A stretch of 64,000 nt of DNA, from contig JAKTNV010000023.1 of assembly GCA_022747635.1 (NCBI GenBank), positions 7,555,348 to 7,619,347 on the forward strand, given 5' to 3'. This document shows positions 54,863 to 64,000 of this stretch, one piece after another. The number at the start of each line of letters is the position of its first letter. Within the stretch, counting starts at the first letter, position 1. This DNA is from Hetaerina americana (Eukaryota; Arthropoda; Insecta; Odonata; Calopterygidae). Below the pieces are notes generated by a model. The model did no database searches, had not been told where the DNA came from, and saw only the letters and a program-made list of their open reading frames with translations. The position numbers and the translations under genes were made by a program.

Positions 54863-55446
54863 TAGCAACTGTAGGATTATAGATAGTAAAAATTCCACTT
54901 GCCACCCTCAGTGTCTAAAAAATAATTAGTTCTACTTAAATGCATGCTCCTCCACTAACCTTATGTGTTTTGTTATAATAACCCATTCTTTCCGCATGAC
55001 ATCATTCGTGTTCTGTTCATCTGTTTTTAAGTTTCCCTTTCAGTCCCTCTTCCCTCCCGGCGGGGGGAAATTCCTGCTACCTGCAACGTTGGGTCGAATT
55101 CCCTTCCTTTTACTGTCTCTTTGGGGGGTTGAGTGTTTTGTGGTGCATTTTCATGTGGTAGTGATGTTTCACATTCTTGCTTGTTGTGTCCTGGCTTGCG
55201 TGTTGTAGGATGGCTTTGGTGCTGTATCCTGGGGTGCAGTTTTTTGTTGTTTTGCGGTGTATGTGTTTGCATGAGTATTGGATGGAGGGAGTTTTGCATG
55301 AGTGTGTGCGCTGCTGGGGTGTAATTTTCCGTGTTGTTTTTTTGCATTTGGTATTTTTCGTTTTTACGGTTGGTGACCTAACACCCCCCGCCACACGCCC
55401 TTGCGGCGGCTTGCGGGGTATTATGTAGATGTAGATGTAGATGTAG
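54863..55446 (+). mobile_element. Nested LINE-A 3'-end fragment, unit 2 copy
   Basis: Duplicate of 42527-43111, with about three differences near its end (ATGGAGGG for ATGTAGGG, an extra T, and GCATTTGG for GCATGTGG). Confidence 0.85.
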
Positions 55447-56014
55447 GATTATAGATAGTAAAAATTCCACTTGCCACCCTTCAGTGTCTAAAAAATAATT
55501 AGTTCTACTTAAATGCATGCTCCTCCACTAACCTTATGTGTTTTGTTATAATAACCCATTCTTTCCGAATGACCTCATTCGTGTTCTGTTCATCTATTTT
55601 TAAGTTTCCCTTTCAATCCCTCGTCCCTCTCCGCGGGGGGAAATTCCTGCTACCTGCAACGTTGGGTCGAATTCCCTTCCTTTTACTGTCTCTTTGGGGG
55701 GTTGAGTGTTTTGTGGTGCATTTTCATGTGGTAGTGATGTTTCACATTCTTGCTTGTTGTGTCCTGGCTTGCGTGTTTTAGGATGGCTTTCGTCCTGTAT
55801 CCTGGGGTGCAGTTTTTTGTTGTTTGGCGGTGTATGTGTTTGCATGAGTATTGGATGGAGGGAGTTTTGCATGAGTGTGTGCGCTGCTGGGGTGTAATTT
55901 TCCGTGTTGTTTTTTGCATGTGGTATTTTTCGTTTTTACGGTTGGTGACCTAACACCCCCCGCCACACGCCCTTGCGGCGGCTTGCGGGGTATTATGTAG
56001 ATGTAGATGTAGAT
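55447..56014 (+). mobile_element. LINE-A 3'-end fragment
   Basis: It starts at GATTATAGATAG, the last ORF2 codons, joined to the preceding tail at a shared TGTAG, and continues through the 3' UTR, stem-loop and tail. The extra T in CACCCTTCAGTG links it to the fragment at 36897-37559. It fits the remainder of the 54062 element after a deletion between TGTAG repeats. Confidence 0.82.
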
Positions 56015-56410
56015 ATCCTTGACCGCAGACTTTACGTATGTGAGTCCCGCAAGTTAAGTCTTTTGTGAATGTGACACCTAGGTATTTTACCGTATCAACT
56101 ACTGCTAGGTCATCTCCAGCTAATTTGTAAGCAAATCCCGTTGATCTTTTAAAGAAATTTACCACCGAACATTTATTATAATTTAGTGTAAATCCCCGGT
56201 TAGAACACCATTTAGTAATGCAATCTAAATCCTGCGCTAGAATAAAACGATCCTCATCCCCAGATATCTCCAGATAGATCACCGTGTCATCCGCGAACAT
56301 CCTAATTTTACTTTTCACTTCTCTGTTCAAATCGTTAACAAAATCAAGAAAAGCAACGGCCCGATTACTCTTCCCGGACGTACCCCCGACGTGACTCGAA
56401 CGCTGTCGGA
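56015..56410 (-). mobile_element. Inverted LINE-A ORF2 fragment
   Basis: On the minus strand it encodes part of the RT from about FVNDLNREV through FADDTVIY to HIRKVCGQ. Several substitutions (YLEISG, NRGFTLN, AGDD) and a missing base near 56345 mark it as older than its neighbours. It meets an opposite-strand ORF1 at 56410. Confidence 0.82.
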
Positions 56411-57023
56411 ACCTGCAGCCCCTACCCCTACTCCGAGGGCACTGCCTAGGGTAAGACGTCAGGGAACGGGAAGGGAGGGAGTTGTAGTAATAGGTAGCTC
56501 GAATGTCCGTCGTGTAATGGTCCCATAGAGGGAAAGGGCGCGCCGCGTAGGCGCCGATCAACGGGTGACCGCCTGGTGTATACCAGGTGGAGGAGTCCCT
56601 CAGGTGACGAAGGCGATCGAGGCGGCGGTCAAAGGCACGAAGTGCTCTAGGCTGCAGGTCGTGGCCCATGTGGGCACCAACGACGTCACGGACCGTGGAT
56701 CCGAGGAGGTCCTCCGTTCCCTTAGGGAACTGAGCTCCGAGGTGAAGCGCGTCCAGGGCGTCGAGGGGGTTCGGCTGGGACTAACGGTCTGCAGCATCGT
56801 TCCGAGGGAGGATCGCGGGTCTCTGGTTTGGAGCCGAGTGGAAGGCATAAACCAGAGACTATCGAGATTCTGCTCGGACATAGGAGCCTCCTTCGTCGAC
56901 CTCAGACCAACCCTCCGATCTTGCAGGACTCCCCTTAACCGATCTGGGGTCCATTACACGGCGGAAGCGGCGAATAAGGTAGCGGATAGGATACTCGACC
57001 ACTGTAGGCCTTTTTTAGGATAG
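56411..57023 (+). pseudogene. LINE-A ORF1 fragment with a nonsense codon
   Basis: It covers the end of the linker and the whole esterase-like domain. TTG has become TAG near 56526 (CCATAGAGGG where others have CCATTGAGGG), so the frame is cut just after GSSNVRR. Confidence 0.87.
57011..57017 (+). promoter_or_regulatory. Putative -1 frameshift site T TTT TTA
   Basis: The heptamer is retained in this decayed copy, in the same phase. The ORF2 frame after it is open to 57484. Confidence 0.5.
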
Positions 57024-57833
57024 AGGGCAGGTCACTTAGTGGGTCAATAACATCTGGGGATAGCGCGTATAATATTATTAATAAAAATATAAAAGTCACC
57101 GACAACACAGGCATTGATTTAGAAAGACATGTGACACGCACTTCCCCACAAAGGCGTCCTAAATTACAGTCAGGCACTAATAAGGACGTTATTCAACATC
57201 AAAATAATTTAACTATACTTGTTATAAATTGCAGAAGCCTCAAGAACAAATCAGCGCATCTAGAACACATAATCCAAACTCATTCCGCTGATATAGTATT
57301 AGGCACAGAGAGTTGGCTGTGCAATGACATTAATGACCAAGAAATTTTCCCAATAGATTTCAAAGTTTACCGACACGATAGAGATACAAGACCCGGAGGA
57401 GGGGTTTTCGTGGCAGTTAAAAGTCATTTTGAAAGCAGGCAAGTTTCATTTGAAAATAATAACATAGAAAATCAGCGGATCTAGAACACATAATCCAAAC
57501 TCATTCCGCTGATATAGTATTAGGCACAGAGAGTTGGCTGTGCAATGATATTAATGACCAAGAAATTTTCCCAATAGATTTCAAAGTTTACCGACACGAT
57601 AGAGATACAAGACCCGGAGGAGGGGTTTTCGTGGCAGTTAAAAGTCATTTTGAAAGCAGGCAAGTTTCATTTGAAAATAATAACATAGAAAGTGTTTGGT
57701 GCACCTTACTACGGACCAATCAACCCAACATAAATTTATGCTCTTTCTACAGACCTCCAGACTCAGATTTGAAAACACTTCACACCCTCAACGATCAAAT
57801 TCACAAGTTTACACGTAAATATAATAACAGCAT
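57017..57833 (+). pseudogene. LINE-A ORF2 N-terminal part, frameshifted by duplication
   Basis: The endonuclease start (NCRS, TESW, GGGVFVAV) is normal up to NNIEN. The 221-bp duplication then shifts the frame and a stop follows at 57484. The second copy of the segment resumes the protein to SFYRPP and is cut at 57833. Confidence 0.87.
57251..57692 (+). repeat. 221-bp tandem duplication inside LINE-A ORF2
   Basis: 57251-57471 is repeated at 57472-57692 with two differences noticed (GCGCATC against GCGGATC, and GACATTAATG against GATATTAATG). The second copy resembles 39260-39480 at these sites, so the duplication may join two different LINE-A copies. Confidence 0.88.
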
Positions 57834-59861
57834 CTACATCTACATCTACATAATACCCCGCAAGCCGCCGCAAGGGCGTGTGGCGGGGGGTGTTAGGTCA
57901 CCAACCGTAAAAACGAAAAATACCACATGCAAAAAACAACACGGAAAATTACACCCCAGCAGCGCACACACTCATGCAAAACTCCCTCCATCCAATACTC
58001 ATGCAAACACATACACCGCCAAACAACAAAAAACTGCACCCCAGGATACAGCACGAAAGCCATCCTAAAACACGCAAGCCAGGACACAACAAGCAAGAAT
58101 GTGAAACATCACTACCACATGAAAATGCACCACAAAACACTCAACCCCCCAAAGAGACAGTAAAAGGAAGGGAATTCGACCCAACGTTGCAGGTAGCAGG
58201 AATTTCCCCCCGCCGGGAGGGAAGAGGGACTGAAAGGGAAACTTAAAAACAGATGAACAGAACACGAATGATATCATGCGGAAAGAATGGGTTATTATAA
58301 CAAAACACATAAGGTTAGTGGAGGAGCATGCATTTAAGTAGAACTAATTATTTTTTAGACACTGAGGGTGGCAAGTGGAATTTTTACTATCTACAATCCT
58401 ACAGTTGCTATCCCGTATTGTCCGTGGGAAGAAGGAGTCCTTGAGTCGGCTAGTCCTGGCATCTATTTCCCGAATTTTATATGCATGATCCAAGCGACCA
58501 ATGTATGTAGGAGTACGAATAATCTGCGAGACCTCGGTGCTGAAACATGCGGATCTGAATTTATTTAATAATTTCAGTCTTGCATTGAATCGTCTCTCTT
58601 CTAATGATTCCCACCCCAAATCCATGAGCATTTCGGTAACGCTTTGCGTTTTATCGTAGGAATTTTTTACAAAACGGGCTGCCCGGCGTTGAACCTTCTC
58701 AATTTCCCGAATGAGACCTTTTTCACTCGGGTCCCACACGCTGCATGCGTATTCTAAATGAGGCCTTACAAGAGCGTGGTAACAACGTTCCTTGACCTTT
58801 GAGTCACTTTTGCCGACAATGCGTCTAATGAATCCCAATTTTTTATTTGCTTGACCGCAGACTTTACGTATGTGAGTCCCCCAAGTTAAGTCTTTAGTGA
58901 ATGTGACACCTAGGTATTTTACCGTATCAACTACTGCTAGGTCACCTCCAGCTAATTTGTAAGCAAATCCCGTTGATCTTTTAAAGAAATTTACCACTGA
59001 ACATTTATTATAATTTAGAGTCAATCCCCAGTTAGAACACCATTTAGTAATGCAATCTAAATCCTGCGCTAGAATAAAACGATCCTCATCCCCAGATATC
59101 TCCCGATAGATCACCGTGTCATCCGCAAACATCCTAATGTTACTTTTCACTTCGCGGTTCAAATCGTTAACAAAAATCAAGAAAAGTAACGGCCCGATCA
59201 CACTTCCCTGAGGTACCCCCGACGTGACTCGAACGCTGTCGGAACTAGCGCCATCAAGGACTACCCTCTGTTCCCGCTCTGAAAGAAAATCTTTAACCCA
59301 ACTTATAGCGCCCTTGTTTATACCCGCGACCTTTAATTTATGAATGAGTTTACCATGTGGGACCTTATCAAATGCCTTTTGAAAATCTAAGAAGATGGCA
59401 TCCACTTGCCTACCTCTCTCACCAGATACAAGTAAATCATGTGTAAATAATCCTAATTGGGTTTCGCAGGAGCGGGTTTTCCTGAATCCGTGTTGATTGT
59501 CACTTAAAAAGTTAATGTTGTCAAGGTGTCTCATTATTGAACTGACAATTATGTGCTCTAATATTTTACAACAGATAGAAGTGAGAGATATAGGTCTGTA
59601 ATTACTGGGATCCTCCCTGTCACCACTTTTAAAAATAGGCGTTATTTGCGCGGTTTTCCAAATCTTAGGTACTTTGCACTCTGTGAGGGATTTGTTAAAT
59701 ATAAATTCAAGGTACGGGGCAATGTTTGGAGCTAAATGTTTTATCACCCTAGCTGGTATATTTTCGGGACCCGGGGATTTGTTGGGTTTAATCTCATTAA
59801 GTAATTTTAGAATTCCTTGTTGGTCCACTGTTATTTTTTCCATGGGTGGAGTATGTATTGT
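57834..59861 (-). mobile_element. LINE-A inserted antisense into another LINE-A
   Basis: Its 3' tail and stem-loop are at the left end, and the body runs to the ETIHTPP codons of ORF2 at 59861. The host element is contiguous across it (AACAGCAT, then AAACATAATTGG), with CAT on both sides (57831-57833 and 59862-59864). Confidence 0.9.
58344..59861 (-). pseudogene. LINE-A ORF2 RT part, antisense insertion
   Basis: It holds the RT from IHTPPMEKITVDQQG through SGVPQGS and FADD to the normal end. The open frame extends right to 59960 only because host LINE-A sequence read in antisense lacks stops there; those 33 or so residues are artefactual. Confidence 0.88.
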
Positions 59862-62247
59862 CATAAACATAATTGGTGGCGACTTTAACCTCCCTGGTAT
59901 AGATTGGGACAGCAATATCGTTAAATCTGGGACCCGCGATCGCGAATCTTGCAATTCCATGATAAAATTGGTTCAAAGAAACTCCCTCCATCAAGCAGTA
60001 CGCATGCCCACCCGTGGAAAAAACATATTGGATCTATTTCTTACAAACACGCCGGAACGTATTATTAGTGTATCAACTGATGAGGGCTTGAGTGACCATA
60101 AAGCAATTAATGTCCATTTGGACATAGCAATAAAAAAGATTGTTAAACCAAAAAGAAAAATTTATAATTACCATAAAGCAGACTTTGAATCTTTTGCCAA
60201 TCAATTAAACTCTTCACTACCCGAGTTCAAAACCCGCTTAAGTCATGCCAACGTGGAAGAAACTTGGACAGAATTTGTCAATATCATGCAAAAAGGAATC
60301 GTAGATTTCATACCTATAAAATACGTTAAAGCAAATCGCGACCCCAGGTGGTACAATAAAGACGTTAGAAAAGCCCTTCGAAAGCAGAGAATGCTACACT
60401 CTAGGGTAAAGAGGGCAGGCGTGAACACATCATCTCCTGAGAATACACAATTATGGGACACATATAGATCCTCTAAAATTGAAACCAAAAAACAATTACG
60501 TAGCGCCTTACTGGAATTTAAACGCAAAGTACTTTGCGAGCACTTGGACACTGACCCCAAAGCTTTCTGGTCATATGTTAGGGAAGTAAATGGGAGTAAA
60601 CAAACCGTGGCTTGCTTAAGGGATTGTAGCAATGTAATTCATACAGACAGCGAGGTTAAAGCTAACATCTTAAATTCATTCTTCCAAAGCGTTTTCTCGA
60701 ATGATGTTGCCACCGCATATCTCCAAGAAACAATACATACTCCACCCATGGAAAAAATAACAGTGGACCAACAAGGAATTCTAAAATTACTTAATGAGAT
60801 TAAACCCAACAAATCCCCGGGTCCCGAAAATATACCAGCTAGGGTGATAAAACATTTAGCTCCAAACATTGCCCCGTACCTTGAATTTATATTTAACAAA
60901 TCCCTCACAGAGTGCAAAGTACCTAAGATTTGGAAAACCGCGCAAATAACGCCTATTTTTAAAAGTGGTGACAGGGAGGATCCCAGTAATTACAGACCTA
61001 TATCTCTCACTTCTATCTGTTGTAAAATATTAGAGCACATAATTGTCAGTTCAATAATGAGACACCTTGACAACATTAACTTTTTAAGTGACAATCAACA
61101 CGGATTCAGGAAAACCCGCTCCTGCGAAACCCAATTAGGATTATTTACACATGATTTACTTGTATCTGGTGAGAGAGGTAGGCAAGTGGATGCCATCTTC
61201 TTAGATTTTCAAAAGGCATTTGATAAGGTCCCACATGGTAAACTCATTCATAAATTAAAGGTCGCGGGTATAAACAAGGGCGCTATAAGTTGGGTTAAAG
61301 ATTTTCTTTCAGAGCGGGAACAGAGGGTAGTCCTTGATGGCGCTAGTTCCGACAGCGTTCGAGTCACGTCGGGGGTACCTCAGGGAAGTGTGATCGGGCC
61401 GTTACTTTTCTTGATTTTTGTTAACGATTTGAACCGCGAAGTGAAAAGTAACATTAGGATGTTTGCGGATGACACGGTGATCTATCGGGAGATATCTGGG
61501 GATGAGGATCGTTTTATTCTAGCGCAGGATTTAGATTGCATTACTAAATGGTGTTCTAACTGGGGATTGACTCTAAATTATAATAAATGTTCAGTGGTAA
61601 ATTTCTTTAAAAGATCAACGGGATTTGCTTACAAATTAGCTGGAGGTGACCTAGCAGTAGTTGATACGGTAAAATACCTAGGTGTCACATTCACTAAAGA
61701 CTTAACTTGGGGGACTCACATACGTAAAGTCTGCGGTCAAGCAAATAAAAAATTGGGATTCATTAGACGCATTGTCGGCAAAAGTGACTCAAAGGTCAAG
61801 GAACGTTGTTACCACGCTCTTGTAAGGCCTCATTTAGAATACGCATGCAGCGTGTGGGACCCGAGTGAAAAAGGTCTCATTCGGGAAATTGAGAAGGTTC
61901 AACGCCGGGCAGCCCGTTTTGTAAAAAATTCCTACGATAAAACGCAAAGCGTTACCGAAATGCTCATGGATTTGGGGTGGGAATCATTAGAAGAGAGACG
62001 ATTCAATGCAAGACTGAAATTATTAAATAAATTCAGATCCGCATGTTTCAGCACCGAGGTCTCGCAGATTATTCGTACTCCTACATACATTGGTCGCTTG
62101 GATCATGCATATAAAATTCGGGAAATAGATGCCAGGACTAGCCGACTCAAGGACTCCTTCTTCCCACGGACAATACGGGATAGCAACTGTAGGATTATAG
62201 ATAGTAAAAATTCCACTTGCCACCCTCAGTGTCTAAAAAATAATTAG
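59862..62247 (+). pseudogene. LINE-A ORF2 from GDFN to the end
   Basis: It has the late endonuclease motifs (GDFN, SDHK), a complete RT (SGVPQGS, FADD) and a normal C-terminus. An 857-codon open frame from 59674 results because the antisense insertion supplies about 63 unrelated upstream codons. The first half of the endonuclease is separated off, so the product would be defective. Confidence 0.88.
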
Positions 62248-62757
62248 TTCTACTTAAATGCATGCTCCTCCACTAACCTTATGTGTTTTGTTATAATAAC
62301 CCATTCTTTCCGCATGACCTCATTCGTGTTCTGTTCATCTGTTTTTAAGTTTCCCTTTCAGTCCCTCTTCCCTCCCGGCGGGGGGAAATTCCTGCTACCT
62401 GCAACGTTGGGTCGAATTCCCTTCCTTTTACTGTCTCTTTGGGGGGTTGAGTGTTTTGTGGTGCATTTTCATGTGGTAGTGATGTTTCACATTCTTGCTT
62501 GTTGTGTCCTGGCTTGCGTGTTTTAGGATGGCTTTCGTGCTGTATCCTGGGGTGCAGTTTTTTGTTGTTTTGCGGTGTATGTGTTTGCATGAGTATTGGA
62601 TGGAGGGAGTTTTGCATGAGTGTGTGCGCTGCTGGGGTGTAATTTTCCGTGTTGTTTTTTGCATGTGGTATTTTTCGTTTTTACGGTTGGTGACCTAACA
62701 CCCCCCGCCACACGCCCTTGCGGCGGCTTGCGGGGTATTATGTAGATGTAGATGTAG
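59862..62757 (+). mobile_element. LINE-A remainder after the antisense insertion
   Basis: This continues the element at 56411-57833 from the GGDFNLP codons to the end: ORF2, 3' UTR, stem-loop and three GTAGAT-type units. Its tail runs directly into another LINE-A at 62757. Confidence 0.88.
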
Positions 62758-64000
62758 AAAGTGTTTGGTGCACCTTACTACGGACCAATCAACCCAACAT
62801 AAATTTATGCTCTTTCTACAGACCTCCAGACTCAGATTTGAAAACACTTCACACCCTCAACGATCAAATTCACAAGTTTACACGTAAATATAATAACAGC
62901 ATAAACATAATTGGTGGCGACTTTAACCTCCCTGGTATAGATTGGGACAGCAATATCGTTAAATCTGGGACCCGCGATCGCGAATCTTGCAATTCCATGA
63001 TAAAATTGGTTCAAAGAAACTCCCTCCATCAAGCAGTACGCATGCCCACCCGTGGAAAGAACATATTGGATCTATTTCTTACAAACACGCCGGAACGTAT
63101 TATTAGTGTATCAACTGATGAGGGCTTGAGTGACCATAAAGCAATTAATGTCCATTTGGACATAGCAATAAAAAAGATTGTTAAACCAAAAAGAAAAATT
63201 TATAATTACCATAAAGCAGACTTTGAATCTTTTGCCAATCAATTAAACTCTTCACTACCCGAGTTCAAAACCCGCTTAAGTCATGTCAACGTGGAAGAAA
63301 CTTGGACAGAGTTTGTCAATATCATGCAAAAAGGAATCGTAGATTTCATACCTATAAAATACGTTAAAGCAAATCGCGACCCCAGGTGGTACAATAAAGA
63401 CGTTAGAAAAGCCCTTCGAAAGCAGAGAATGCTACACTCTAGGGTAAAGAGGGCAGGCGTGAACACATCATCTCCTGAGAATACACAATTATGGGACACA
63501 TATAGATCCTCTAAAATTGAAACCAAAAAACAATTACGTAGCGCTTTACTGGACTTTAAACGCAAAGTACTTTGCGAGCACTTGGACACTGACCCCAAAG
63601 CTTTCTGGTCATATGTTAGGGAAGTAAATGGGAGTAAACAAACCGTGGCTTGCTTAAGGGATTGTAGCAATATAATTCATACAGACAGTGAGGGTAAAGC
63701 TAACATCTTAAATTCATTCTTCCAAAGCGTTTTCTCGAATGATGTTGCCACCGCATATCTCCAAGAAACAATACATACTCCACCCATGGAAAAAATAACA
63801 GTGGACCAACAAGGAATTCTAAAATTGCTTAACGAGATTAAACCCAACAAATCCCCGGGTCCCGAAAATATACCAGCTAGGGTGATAAAACATTTAGCTC
63901 CAAACATTGCCCCGTACCTTGAGTTTATATTTAAAAAATCCCTCAAGGAGTGCAAAGTACCTAAGATTTGGAAAACCGCGCAAATAACGCCTATTTTTAA
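62757..64000 (+). mobile_element. LINE-A copy running off the right edge
   Basis: It starts at the ESVWCT codons of ORF2, joined to the previous tail at TAG. It keeps first-subfamily features (DFKRKV, SEGKAN) but has its own changes such as FKKSLKECK. Confidence 0.87.
62757..64000 (+). pseudogene. LINE-A ORF2, 5'-truncated, continues beyond the window
   Basis: The frame is open from the middle of the endonuclease (SFYRPP, GDFN, SDHK) to the RT entry (GPENIPARVIKHL, KTAQITPIF) at the window end. The N-terminal endonuclease residues are missing. Confidence 0.85.

Larger units (their letters stand above)
43112..55446. repeat. 12.3-kb tandem duplication, unit 2
   Basis: This is the second unit, collinear with 30775-43111 in the same orientation. 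It ends in the GTAGAT tail at 55446, after which the sequence differs from that following unit 1. Confidence 0.93.
56411..57833 (+). mobile_element. LINE-A 5' part, truncated in ORF1, with internal duplication
   Basis: It begins at ACCTGCAGCCCC in ORF1 and continues into ORF2 until a minus-strand LINE-A interrupts it at 57834; the rest resumes at 59862. A 221-bp direct duplication lies inside. Confidence 0.87.

Noticed and set aside
30775..55446. CRISPR-like or other array reading of the repeated blocks
   Set aside because: The repeats are whole LINEs in a two-unit segmental duplication of eukaryotic DNA.

Overview
This window is eukaryotic and looks like a repeat-dense stretch of an arthropod genome. 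No host gene, rRNA or true tRNA could be recognised. Almost all coding potential belongs to retrotransposons and mariner-type transposons. The arthropod assignment is inferred from the mix of CR1/L2-like LINEs, mariners, a GIY-YIG Penelope-like element and a tRNA-derived SINE; the species cannot be told from the sequence.

Three LINE families are named here for convenience. LINE-A has a 341-codon ORF1 (coiled coil plus SGNH/esterase-like domain) and an ORF2 with APE endonuclease and reverse transcriptase; its one full-length copy is 19880-24832 (minus). LINE-B is a related family (6482-10169 minus, plus fragments at 1-443 and 35757-36816). LINE-C is a different CR1/Jockey-like element (29383-29917 and 32433-35338, duplicated at 44770-47675). 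LINE-A and LINE-B share a GC-rich 3' stem-loop followed by a short (TGTAGA)n tail, probably the signal their reverse transcriptases recognise. In every LINE-A copy that keeps the end of ORF1 (five copies), ORF2 lies in the -1 frame without an ATG, and a perfect U UUU UUA heptamer sits just before the ORF1 stop. This suggests an ORF1-ORF2 fusion made by -1 ribosomal frameshifting.

Layout. 1-5255: LINE-B end, then a 5'-truncated LINE-A. 5256-6481: non-coding with a 15-bp minisatellite. 6482-10169: LINE-B. 10177-12315: old LINE relic, deleted mariner, Penelope-like element. 13110-15646: LINE-A. 15647-19879: mostly unassigned, partly CpG-rich, with old LINE relics. 19880-24832: full-length LINE-A. 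24940-29383: LINE relic, SINE, broken mariner. 29383-64000: a nest of LINEs inserted into one another.

Within the nest, 30775-43111 is repeated almost exactly as 43112-55446, a 12.3-kb direct tandem duplication. Both ends lie inside LINE-A sequence. A switch of diagnostic bases at the junction fits unequal crossing-over between two LINE-A copies. From 55447 on, fragments in both orientations are interrupted by further LINE-A insertions, ending in a LINE-A copy that runs off the window. Only the two 954-codon ORF2s (1767-4745 and 20390-23368), the LINE-B ORF2 and the 341-codon ORF1s look largely intact; the rest are truncated, frameshifted or chimeric.
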